Shown in pieces: positions 8,227 through 15,319 of a DNA stretch of 64,000 nucleotides. Both the position numbers and the translations under genes were made by a program. Position 1 is the stretch's first letter; each line of letters begins with the position of its first letter. The DNA is from Thalassovita gelatinovora (GTDB lineage Bacteria > Pseudomonadota > Alphaproteobacteria > Rhodobacterales > Rhodobacteraceae): the NCBI RefSeq assembly GCF_001458355.1, contig NZ_CYSA01000008.1, positions 38,889-102,888 on the forward strand, given 5' to 3'. A model generated the notes under the pieces. The model was not told the DNA's origin and made no database searches. It saw only the letters and a list, made by a program, of their open reading frames with translations.

Positions 8227-8808
8227 ATGAAAGTACACGTCATCTACGCCCATCCGCTTGAGGACAGTCTTGCTGGCACGCTCCACAAAACCGTTGTCGA
8301 CAGCCTGACCGAAGCCGGTCATCAGGTGGACGATCTCAATCTCTATGCAGAGCATTTTGATCCGGTCCTATCGGCCGAGGATCGCAAGGAATACCACGAT
8401 GTCAGCATCAACCGCATCAAAGTCGCCGCTTATGTAGATCGGTTGGAAAGCTGCGACGCGCTGGTTTTGTGCCATCCGGTGTGGAATTTTGGCTGGCCAG
8501 CGATCCTGAAGGGCTACTTTGACCGGATATTCCTGCCGGACGTGTCCTTCAAGTTGCGCGACGGCGAACTTCGTCCGGGGCTGACGAATATCAAGAAACT
8601 CGCAACGGTCACGACTTATGGAGCAAAACGCCATCGGGCATTCGTTCTGGGCGACCCGCCGCGCAAGAATGGCACCCGCTTTCTACGTGTGGTTTGCGAC
8701 CCGCGCGTGAAGGTACAGTATCACGCGCTCTATGACATGAACAATGTCACCGAAGCGCGCGCCGGTGCCTTCATCAAAAAAGTTCGTCAGGCCATGCTGA
8801 AGTTCTGA
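8227..8808 (+). CDS. NAD(P)H:quinone-type oxidoreductase (flavodoxin-like fold)
   Basis: A 193-residue enzyme of the NQO/KefF/YwrO family. YAHPLEDSLAGTLHKTVVD is the FMN/FAD-binding start and HPVWNFGWPAILKGYFDR is the conserved central motif. It begins 13 bases after the FAD oxidase stop, in the same operon. It may recycle a quinone or reduce an unsaturated intermediate; the substrate is not evident. Confidence 0.85.
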   Translation: MKVHVIYAHPLEDSLAGTLHKTVVDSLTEAGHQVDDLNLYAEHFDPVLSAEDRKEYHDVSINRIKVAAYVDRLESCDALVLCHPVWNFGWPAILKGYFDRIFLPDVSFKLRDGELRPGLTNIKKLATVTTYGAKRHRAFVLGDPPRKNGTRFLRVVCDPRVKVQYHALYDMNNVTEARAGAFIKKVRQAMLKF

Positions 8809-8828
8809 GCTGTAGAAAGGAACCAGCT

Positions 8829-9608
8829 ATGTCCTCATCACCTCAGACACCGATGGAAGCGCCCGCGCCGGGCGGAAACGCCATCGTTTTTGATAATGTC
8901 TCGATGACTTTTCCGGACGGAACCGAGGGGCTGAAAGGCACCGACCTCGCGATCCGACCTGGTGAGTTCGTTTCGGTTGTCGGGCCTTCTGGCTGCGGAA
9001 AATCGACACTCCTGAAGGTCGCCTCGGGGCTTGTGAGGCATACCGGCGGAGAGGTCTGGGTAGACCGAGCGCAGCTGGGGTATACCTTTCAGGATGCGAC
9101 ACTGCTGCCTTGGCGCAAGGTGATCGATAATGTTGCGTTGCTGATGGAACTGCGTGGCTATCCTGCCGCCGAGCGCCGACGTATCGCACAAGAGAAGATC
9201 GAGTTGGTCGGGCTGAAAGGCTTCGAGAACTCCTACCCGCAGCGGCTCTCTGGCGGCATGAAGATGCGTGCATCTCTGGCTCGTTCCCTGGCATTGAATC
9301 CGGCCGTTTTCATGTTTGATGAACCTTTTGGCGCCCTCGACGAAATCACGCGGGAACGGCTCAACGACGAGGTGATCGAGTTCTACACGCGTGAAGGCTT
9401 CACCGGGATATTCATAACCCACTCCATCCCGGAAGCTGTCTATATGTCGTCCAAAGTGGTCGTCATGTCGGCTCGTCCGGGCCGGATCGTGGCCCAGTTC
9501 GATATTCCCTTCGCCTATCCGCGTCACCCTGATCTTCGCTACGAACCTGAATTTTCAAAACTCAGCGGAGAGGTTTCTAAAGCCCTTCGCGCCGCTATCG
9601 AGGGATGA
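8829..9608 (+). CDS. ABC transporter ATP-binding protein, NitT/TauT type
   Basis: A 259-residue ATPase of an importer. Walker A is GPSGCGKST, the signature is LSGGMKMRASLARSL, and Walker B is FMFDEPFGALDE, followed by the switch histidine in FITHS. Sequence style (FQDATLLPWRKVIDNV) fits the nitrate/taurine/sulfonate/thiamine-precursor importer class. AAAGGAA precedes the ATG. It overlaps the permease gene by 4 bases (ATGA). It energises uptake of the pathway substrate by the three-gene transporter. Confidence 0.92.
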   Translation: MSSSPQTPMEAPAPGGNAIVFDNVSMTFPDGTEGLKGTDLAIRPGEFVSVVGPSGCGKSTLLKVASGLVRHTGGEVWVDRAQLGYTFQDATLLPWRKVIDNVALLMELRGYPAAERRRIAQEKIELVGLKGFENSYPQRLSGGMKMRASLARSLALNPAVFMFDEPFGALDEITRERLNDEVIEFYTREGFTGIFITHSIPEAVYMSSKVVVMSARPGRIVAQFDIPFAYPRHPDLRYEPEFSKLSGEVSKALRAAIEG

Positions 9609-10465
9609 CCATGTCCGAAATCGCCAAAAAGGCCAAGGTCGAGGTCTATCCGCCGCAGCCGGTGCCGACACCCCCGACGCTGACCAAGAGGCTGATACTC
9701 AATCTGATGCCACCAGTGATCCTGGGGATCGGGGTTATTATCGCCTATGCACTGGTGCGCAATTCGCTACCACCGCACCGGCAGTTCCTGATGCCCTCGG
9801 CCGGGGGGCTTTGGGAACTGGCGCTCGGGCTGCCGGATTTCCGCCGCGAACTTCTTGCGCGGACCGGGGTGACAATTGGGATTGCTTTGACCGGTTTGGC
9901 CGTGACTATTCCCACGGCGATCGCCGTAGGCATCATCATGTTTCGCTTCTATACGCTTGAAAAGGCTATATTTCCTTTCCTTGTTGCTCTGCAATCCGTC
10001 CCGGTCATGGCGATCATCCCACTGATTCAAAGCGCGCTTGGTTTCGGGCTGGCACCAAAGGTTTTGATCGTCGTTTTGTTCACATTCTTTGCGATCCCGA
10101 CGACTCTTCTTCTGGGGCTGAAAAGCGTTGATAAGAACATCCTAAACCTGTTCCGTTTGCAGGGGGCGAGTTGGTGGGTGATGCTGCGCAAAGCCTGTTT
10201 TCCTTCGGCAGCCCCAACGCTTTTTGCTGGATTAAAGATTTCGGGATCATTGGCGGTGATTGCTGCGATCGTGTCGGAGCTTTTCTTCCTGTCTGGCGAG
10301 GGTGGCCTCGGGCAGCTTCTGATGAATTCGAAAATCGATTTCAAATACGAGCAGATGTATGCCGCTCTGATCGCGTCCTCGATACTGTCGATTTCCGTCT
10401 ATCTCCTCTTCAACTGGCTGGGGAACCGGCTTTTTTCACACTGGCATGAATCATCTGAGAAGTAG
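9605..10465 (+). CDS. ABC transporter permease, NitT/TauT type
   Basis: A 286-residue inner-membrane permease with about six membrane helices and the BPD_transp_1 domain. The coupling segment is recognisable near LFRLQGASWWVMLRKACFPS. ATG 9605 overlaps the ATPase stop; ATG 9611 six bases later is an equally good start. It works with the adjacent ATPase and the periplasmic protein encoded 53 bases downstream. Confidence 0.9.
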   Translation: MTMSEIAKKAKVEVYPPQPVPTPPTLTKRLILNLMPPVILGIGVIIAYALVRNSLPPHRQFLMPSAGGLWELALGLPDFRRELLARTGVTIGIALTGLAVTIPTAIAVGIIMFRFYTLEKAIFPFLVALQSVPVMAIIPLIQSALGFGLAPKVLIVVLFTFFAIPTTLLLGLKSVDKNILNLFRLQGASWWVMLRKACFPSAAPTLFAGLKISGSLAVIAAIVSELFFLSGEGGLGQLLMNSKIDFKYEQMYAALIASSILSISVYLLFNWLGNRLFSHWHESSEK

Positions 10466-10518
10466 CGGCAGGCTACCGTCATCCCTCCAACCCATTCTTA
10501 GCAACAGGGGCACTTTCC

Positions 10519-11661
10519 ATGAAAACGACTCTTAAGACAGCGACCGCACTTGTCGCCTTGGCCGCTTCGCCGGCTCTGGCTGGCGATTTTGCCGAAACCC
10601 ATTACACGACGCCGTTGGCTGACGTCTGTCCAAGTCCGCTGATCATTCAGAAAGACTGGCTGGCACAGGCCGAACAAGGCCCGATTTATCAGATGATTGG
10701 CGCAGGCGGCGAAATGGTTTCGGGACAATACACCGGTCCGCTGGGATCGACCGGGATCGATCTGACGATCCTCGAAGGCGGCGGGGGCATTGGTCTTGGC
10801 GATGGCGAGACGGCTTATTCAGCGCTTTTCACCGGCAACTCGAAAGCCGGTGTCATGCCGCACCTTGGTTATCAAGAGTTGGACAATGCTTTTATCTTCT
10901 CCAAGCGCTTTCCCGTGACGGGCATATTCGCGCCGCTCGATGCCGCGCCGACTTCGTTGTTTTGGGACGAAGCTACATATCCCGACGGGTTCTCATCGAT
11001 CGAAGATCTGGCCGCTCTCGAAGGTACTGATGCCAAGATCTATGTCTCCACCATCAAACGTACCTTCGGCCTATATCTGGCTGAAAACGGCGTACCGTCC
11101 GATCTTTTCGTCGAAGGTTACCGGGGGGATCTGGAAAACTTCGTGACGAACAACGGCGCATGGTTGAACCAAGGTTTCGTTACTTCGGAACCCTACAAGC
11201 TGGAAAACGGCATGAACTGGGCGAAGCCAATCAATGCGCTTCTGATCAACGATCTGGGTTATGGCAACTACACCGGTATGCTGTCGGTCGCGACCTCCCG
11301 GATGGATGAATTGTCGCCCTGTTTTGAAAAGCTGGTGCCGATAATGCAACAAGCAACTGTCGACTATGCCAAGGATCCAACCGAAGTGAATCAACTCATT
11401 CTCGAATTCCTTGACGCTGGCATGGCTGTTGGTTGGTGGACTTCGACCCCGGAACTGATGACATATGCTTCGGAAACCATGGTCGATCTAGGGATCCTCG
11501 GGAATGGATCGAACGAAACGATCGGTGACTTTGACATGGACCGCGTTGCCTCGATTCTTGAAATCGTGGCACCCCAGTTTGATGAACGCGCTGATCCCGA
11601 AGTAACCCCCGGAATGATCGTGACAAACAAGTTCATCGACCCTTCCATCGGTCTGGAGTAA
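10519..11661 (+). CDS. Periplasmic substrate-binding protein of the ABC importer
   Basis: A 380-residue secreted protein. Residues 1-21 are a standard signal peptide (basic start, hydrophobic run, cleavage after SPALA). The mature part is NMT1/TauA-like, which fits the NitT/TauT ATPase and permease just upstream. The class binds small anions, sulfonates, pyrimidines or aromatic nitrogen compounds. A narrower ligand cannot be assigned; given the hydrolases in the operon a nitrogen heterocycle or methylated amine is plausible. It ends 5 bases before folD. Confidence 0.85.
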   Translation: MKTTLKTATALVALAASPALAGDFAETHYTTPLADVCPSPLIIQKDWLAQAEQGPIYQMIGAGGEMVSGQYTGPLGSTGIDLTILEGGGGIGLGDGETAYSALFTGNSKAGVMPHLGYQELDNAFIFSKRFPVTGIFAPLDAAPTSLFWDEATYPDGFSSIEDLAALEGTDAKIYVSTIKRTFGLYLAENGVPSDLFVEGYRGDLENFVTNNGAWLNQGFVTSEPYKLENGMNWAKPINALLINDLGYGNYTGMLSVATSRMDELSPCFEKLVPIMQQATVDYAKDPTEVNQLILEFLDAGMAVGWWTSTPELMTYASETMVDLGILGNGSNETIGDFDMDRVASILEIVAPQFDERADPEVTPGMIVTNKFIDPSIGLE

Positions 11662-11666
11662 TTGCG

Positions 11667-12521
11667 ATGCGCGGCATAATGCAGGCACGGATTCTGGACG
11701 GGGACGCGTTGGCCGCGCGATTGCGGGAAAATATGAAAACGGAGGTCGCGGGACTGAAATCCCGCGGTATCCAGCCCAAATTGGTAACGATCTTGGTCGG
11801 CGATAATCCCGACAGCGCCACTTATATCGGGCGCAAACATGCTGATTGCACCGAGCTGGGGATCGATTCTGTCGATATACGGCTGCAAGAAACAACCACC
11901 GAGGTCGAATTGATGGCGCTGGTGGCTGACTTCAACGCTGACCCGGCGGTGCAAGGGTTGATGGTGCAAATACCGCTGCCGGAACATCTTGATGACGATG
12001 CGGTCAAGGCAGCGGTTCTACCGGAAAAAGACATCGACGGATTGCACCCGGAAAACCTCGGTCGATTGTTGGCTGGCAATCCGGGTCTGATATCTTGCAC
12101 GCCGGATGCGATCCTGACGCTTCTGCGCGCCTATGACGTGCCGCTTGCCGGTCGTAACGTGACGATTGTCGGGCGTGGCCAATTGGTCGGCCGACCACTT
12201 GCGATGCTGTTGTCGATGAAAGGCATAGATGCGGATGTGACGCTGCTACATTCCCATTCCACAGATATTCCAGCGCGACTGCGCGAAGCTGATGTGATCG
12301 TTGCGGCCTGTGGCCAACCCGGATTCGTCACGGCCGATATGGTTAAACCCGGAGCTGCGGTGGTAGGTGTCGGCATCACTTATGATGCTAGCGGTGCGAT
12401 GATGTCGGATGTGGCACAAGACGTGGCCGGGGTCGCGGGCTGGGTCACGCCGCCCCATGGTTCGGTCGGGCCGCTGACAAGGGCTATGCTGCTCAAGAAC
12501 CTTCTGATTGCGGCAGGTTGA
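11667..12521 (+). CDS. folD: Bifunctional methylene-THF dehydrogenase/methenyl-THF cyclohydrolase
   Basis: A 284-residue FolD that interconverts methylene-, methenyl- and formyl-THF with NADP. All key sites are present: Y53-I-G-R-K57, VQIPLPEHLDD, EKDIDGLHPEN and GRGQLVGRPLAMLL. One departure is TPPHGSVGPLT where most FolD proteins have TPVPGGVGPMT. ATG 11667 is 5 bases after the binding-protein stop; ATG 11679 is a second possible start. It overlaps the MetF-like gene. Its place inside a catabolic operon, in addition to the FolD-like protein at 2888-3745, suggests a dedicated role in oxidising a one-carbon unit released by the pathway. Confidence 0.92.
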   Translation: MRGIMQARILDGDALAARLRENMKTEVAGLKSRGIQPKLVTILVGDNPDSATYIGRKHADCTELGIDSVDIRLQETTTEVELMALVADFNADPAVQGLMVQIPLPEHLDDDAVKAAVLPEKDIDGLHPENLGRLLAGNPGLISCTPDAILTLLRAYDVPLAGRNVTIVGRGQLVGRPLAMLLSMKGIDADVTLLHSHSTDIPARLREADVIVAACGQPGFVTADMVKPGAAVVGVGITYDASGAMMSDVAQDVAGVAGWVTPPHGSVGPLTRAMLLKNLLIAAG

Positions 12522-13363
12522 ACGTGGCTGTCGCTGCTTCGATAGAAATCCCGCCAGCACGCGTGCTGGAAATGCAGGATCTGGCTGCGGTGCTGCCCAA
12601 GGGCGTACGTGTTTATCTGCCCGAATTGGGTACGGACAATAACGAAACTTTCGTTGCCGCAGCCTGCGCCTTGCGCGCAATCGGGGCCGAACCGGTGCCG
12701 CATCTTGCCGCGCGCCGGATCGCCTCGCACGCTGCCCTTGAGGCAAGGGTCGCGCGGCTTGCAAGTGAGGCAGGGGTGACGGATGTGCTGGTTCTGGCCG
12801 GTAGCCCGCCTTCGCCGGAAGGCCCGTTTGCCGATTCCATGAAAATCTTGGAAACAGGTGTGTTGGATCGGCATGGGATCACCCATATCGGGGTCGCAGG
12901 CCATCCGGAAGGAAGCCCGCATTTTACAGATGAGGTGGTTCAGAACGCGATGCGCTGGAAGGCGGATTTCGCCATGCGCAGTGACGCCGAGATGCGCATT
13001 GTCACCCAGTTTGGTTTTGATGTGGCGGGGATGGTCCGCTGGTCAGAAGAGATAGCCGCATCAGGGATCACCCTACCTGTACATCTGGGGTTTGCCGGGC
13101 CTACAAAACTGCGTGCGATGCTGCGCTATGCTCGGTCCTGCGGGGTTGGGCCTTCAATGCAGGTGCTGACATCTCGCGGCAATGCGCTGTTGCGTCTTTT
13201 TGCAGGCTATGCCCCCGAACCGTTGGTGCGGGAACTTGAAACTGCATTGGCCAGAATGAAGACGGGCAATATCGCTCAGATCCACCTTTACCCTTTTGGC
13301 GGATCCGAGCGCACGGCCAACTGGCTGCGCGCCCGGGGAAGCTGGCCCGAGATAAGCGCCTAG
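12518..13363 (+). CDS. MetF-like methylenetetrahydrofolate reductase homologue
   Basis: A 281-residue TIM-barrel protein of the MetF family, which interconverts 5-methyl-THF and 5,10-methylene-THF using FAD. The catalytic glutamate survives in SIEIPPARV, and the folate-contacting glutamine in VTQFGFDV. The flavin/folate-tuning aspartate of E. coli MetF (in LRGD) is replaced by serine in VLAGSPPSPEGPF. The start is taken as TTG 12518 overlapping the folD stop (TTGA); GTG 12524 is an alternative. It is the last gene of the operon. Next to FolD it could run in the oxidative direction, turning methyl-THF from demethylation into methylene-THF (inference). Confidence 0.78.
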   Translation: MNVAVAASIEIPPARVLEMQDLAAVLPKGVRVYLPELGTDNNETFVAAACALRAIGAEPVPHLAARRIASHAALEARVARLASEAGVTDVLVLAGSPPSPEGPFADSMKILETGVLDRHGITHIGVAGHPEGSPHFTDEVVQNAMRWKADFAMRSDAEMRIVTQFGFDVAGMVRWSEEIAASGITLPVHLGFAGPTKLRAMLRYARSCGVGPSMQVLTSRGNALLRLFAGYAPEPLVRELETALARMKTGNIAQIHLYPFGGSERTANWLRARGSWPEISA

Positions 13364-13475
13364 AGGGATGCAGGATGAGCGTTCGATTTCACAGACATTC
13401 GTCTTTGCGTAATGCGCGCCTTTCTGGGCCGATTTCGACGAAAGTCTTGTAAACAGGACAGAACCTTGTAGGTTT

Positions 13476-14285
13476 TTACCGGTAGACCTGATCAGGACCG
13501 GGGAAATTGCGTGATTTCACATCCTCGGCATAATCCGATACCGCATTTTCAATGGCCGGCCCCAGATTGCCATAGGTCTTGACGAATTTCGGGGTCCACT
13601 CATTCAGCCCCAGCATGTCTTCCAAGACCAGAATCTGACCATCGCAATCGGCGCTGGCACCGATGCCGATGGTGGGGATACCGATCTGTTTGGTGATCTT
13701 GGCCGCCAGCGGTTCGACCATGCCTTCAAGCACGATGGCAAAGGCACCAGCCTCGGTCACGGCCTTGGCGTCAACTTCGTGCAGCGGCCAGCTGTCTTGA
13801 TCGCGGCCTTGGGTCTTGAAGCCACCTATCACATGGCTTGACTGCGGGGTCAGTCCGATATGGGCCATCACCGGGATACCGCGTTCGGTCAGAAATCGGA
13901 TGGTTTCGGCCATCCGTGCGCCGCCTTCCAGCTTCACCGCGCCGCAGCCGGTTTCCTTCATGATCCTGGCGGCGTTACGGAACGCCATGGCAGGGCTTTC
14001 CTCGTAGGTGCCAAACGGCATATCGACCACGATCAGCGCTTTCTGAGTGCCGCGCACCACCGCCTTGCCATGCATGATCATCAGGTCCAAGGACACGCCC
14101 AACGTGCTTTCCATCCCATGCATCACCATGCCAAGACTGTCACCGACCAGAATGAAATCGGCGTATTTGTCGACGATTGCTGCGGTATGGGCGTGGTAAG
14201 ATGTTAGCGACACGATTGGGTCGCCCCCTTTGCGCGCGACGATCTGAGGAACGGTGATACGGCGGATCTGGTTTTGTGCGCTCAT
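13476..14285 (-). CDS. panB: 3-methyl-2-oxobutanoate hydroxymethyltransferase
   Basis: A 269-residue PanB that transfers a C1 unit from 5,10-methylene-THF to ketoisovalerate, the first step of pantothenate synthesis. Family motifs are clear: [42 protein letters not shown] and [17 protein letters not shown]. It overlaps panC by four bases (ATGA), so it is the second gene of a leftward panC-panB operon. It faces the MetF-like gene across a 112-base gap with no clear terminator. Confidence 0.95.
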   Translation of the reverse strand: MSAQNQIRRITVPQIVARKGGDPIVSLTSYHAHTAAIVDKYADFILVGDSLGMVMHGMESTLGVSLDLMIMHGKAVVRGTQKALIVVDMPFGTYEESPAMAFRNAARIMKETGCGAVKLEGGARMAETIRFLTERGIPVMAHIGLTPQSSHVIGGFKTQGRDQDSWPLHEVDAKAVTEAGAFAIVLEGMVEPLAAKITKQIGIPTIGIGASADCDGQILVLEDMLGLNEWTPKFVKTYGNLGPAIENAVSDYAEDVKSRNFPGPDQVYR

Positions 14286-15130
14286 GGCTGGATTACCCTT
14301 TGGTCGATCAAAAGAATGTCGGAAAACTGGACCGATATCATGATGGCCAGCGGTTCAATTATGACCCCGTGAAGACTGTTCAGCCCGTCGGCGGTTACTG
14401 TATCCAGACCGCACAACTTTGCCCTTGGTTCTGCGGCAATTGTATCGATGATCACATTGCGGATATCGTCAACGGTCGCGCCCGTGCTGCATGCGCGAGC
14501 TTCGGCCAGATCAAGCGACCTGTTCAGCACCACTGCCGCCAAGCGATCAGCTGGTGACAGGCGCTGATTGCGCGAAGACATGGCAAGACCATCTGCTTCG
14601 CGTCGCGTCGGCCCGCCGATGATACCGACCGGCATATGCAGGTCGTGCACCATCTGCCGGATCACCATGAGTTGCTGATAATCCTTTTCGCCGAAAACAG
14701 CGACATCGGGTTGGGCGATGTTGAAAAGCCGGTTCACCACAGAGGTCACGCCACGGAAATGGCCCGGCCGCACCTTGCCATGCAGCATGTTGGCGAGCCG
14801 GGTGGTTTCAACGATGGTTTCGTCACCGGGGGGATAGATGGTGTCTGCATCGGGCAGAAACACGATGTCGACGCCTGCTTTGTGCAACAGCGCCAGATCG
14901 CGATCTTCGTCGCGTGGATAGAGGTCCAGATCCGCAGCATCGCCGAACTGTGTCGGATTCACGAAGATCGAGACAACGCTGCTGGTCGCATTGGCCTGGG
15001 CCAGCCGGACCAGCGACAGATGGCCGTCATGCAATGCGCCCATGGTCGGTACGAAACCGATGCTTCTGTCCTGACGGCGCAAATCCGCGACGGCGACGCG
15101 GCAGTCTTTGATGCTGCGACAGATTTTCAT
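14282..15130 (-). CDS. panC: Pantoate--beta-alanine ligase
   Basis: A 282-residue PanC that condenses pantoate and beta-alanine with ATP to give pantothenate. Motifs include [17 protein letters not shown] (nucleotide-binding HxGH-type), FGEKDYQQL and MSSRNQRL (KMSKS-like). ATG 15130 is chosen because GGAGGGG precedes it and family sequences start MKICRSI-like; an open frame runs 7 codons further upstream. It is first in the operon with panB. Confidence 0.94.
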   Translation of the reverse strand: MKICRSIKDCRVAVADLRRQDRSIGFVPTMGALHDGHLSLVRLAQANATSSVVSIFVNPTQFGDAADLDLYPRDEDRDLALLHKAGVDIVFLPDADTIYPPGDETIVETTRLANMLHGKVRPGHFRGVTSVVNRLFNIAQPDVAVFGEKDYQQLMVIRQMVHDLHMPVGIIGGPTRREADGLAMSSRNQRLSPADRLAAVVLNRSLDLAEARACSTGATVDDIRNVIIDTIAAEPRAKLCGLDTVTADGLNSLHGVIIEPLAIMISVQFSDILLIDQRVIQP

Positions 15131-15153
15131 GCCGATTGGCCCCTCCCTCAATA

Positions 15154-15171
15154 TACCGTATATTTACGGTA
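15154..15171. promoter_or_regulatory. Perfect inverted repeat between panC and the FAD/GcvT gene
   Basis: TACCGTA (15154-15160), TATT, TACGGTA (15165-15171): seven-base perfect arms with a four-base spacer. It sits 24 bases upstream of the panC start and 149 upstream of the divergent oxidase gene. A regulator operator is likely; the protein is unknown. The rest of this 189-base gap shows nothing else clear. Confidence 0.5.
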
Positions 15172-15319
15172 GTCGTTGCGCAGCAGCAAGGGGGAAAGTC
15201 GCGGGGGGAATTTCATCCATGTGTCGGTTTCACGCGCTCATGGGTCGGCTGGTTCTCGCACGCCGCAGCGCAATCGGTAAAACTCGCAACAACGCAAGGT
15301 CCAACGGAGTCGTCCCGCA

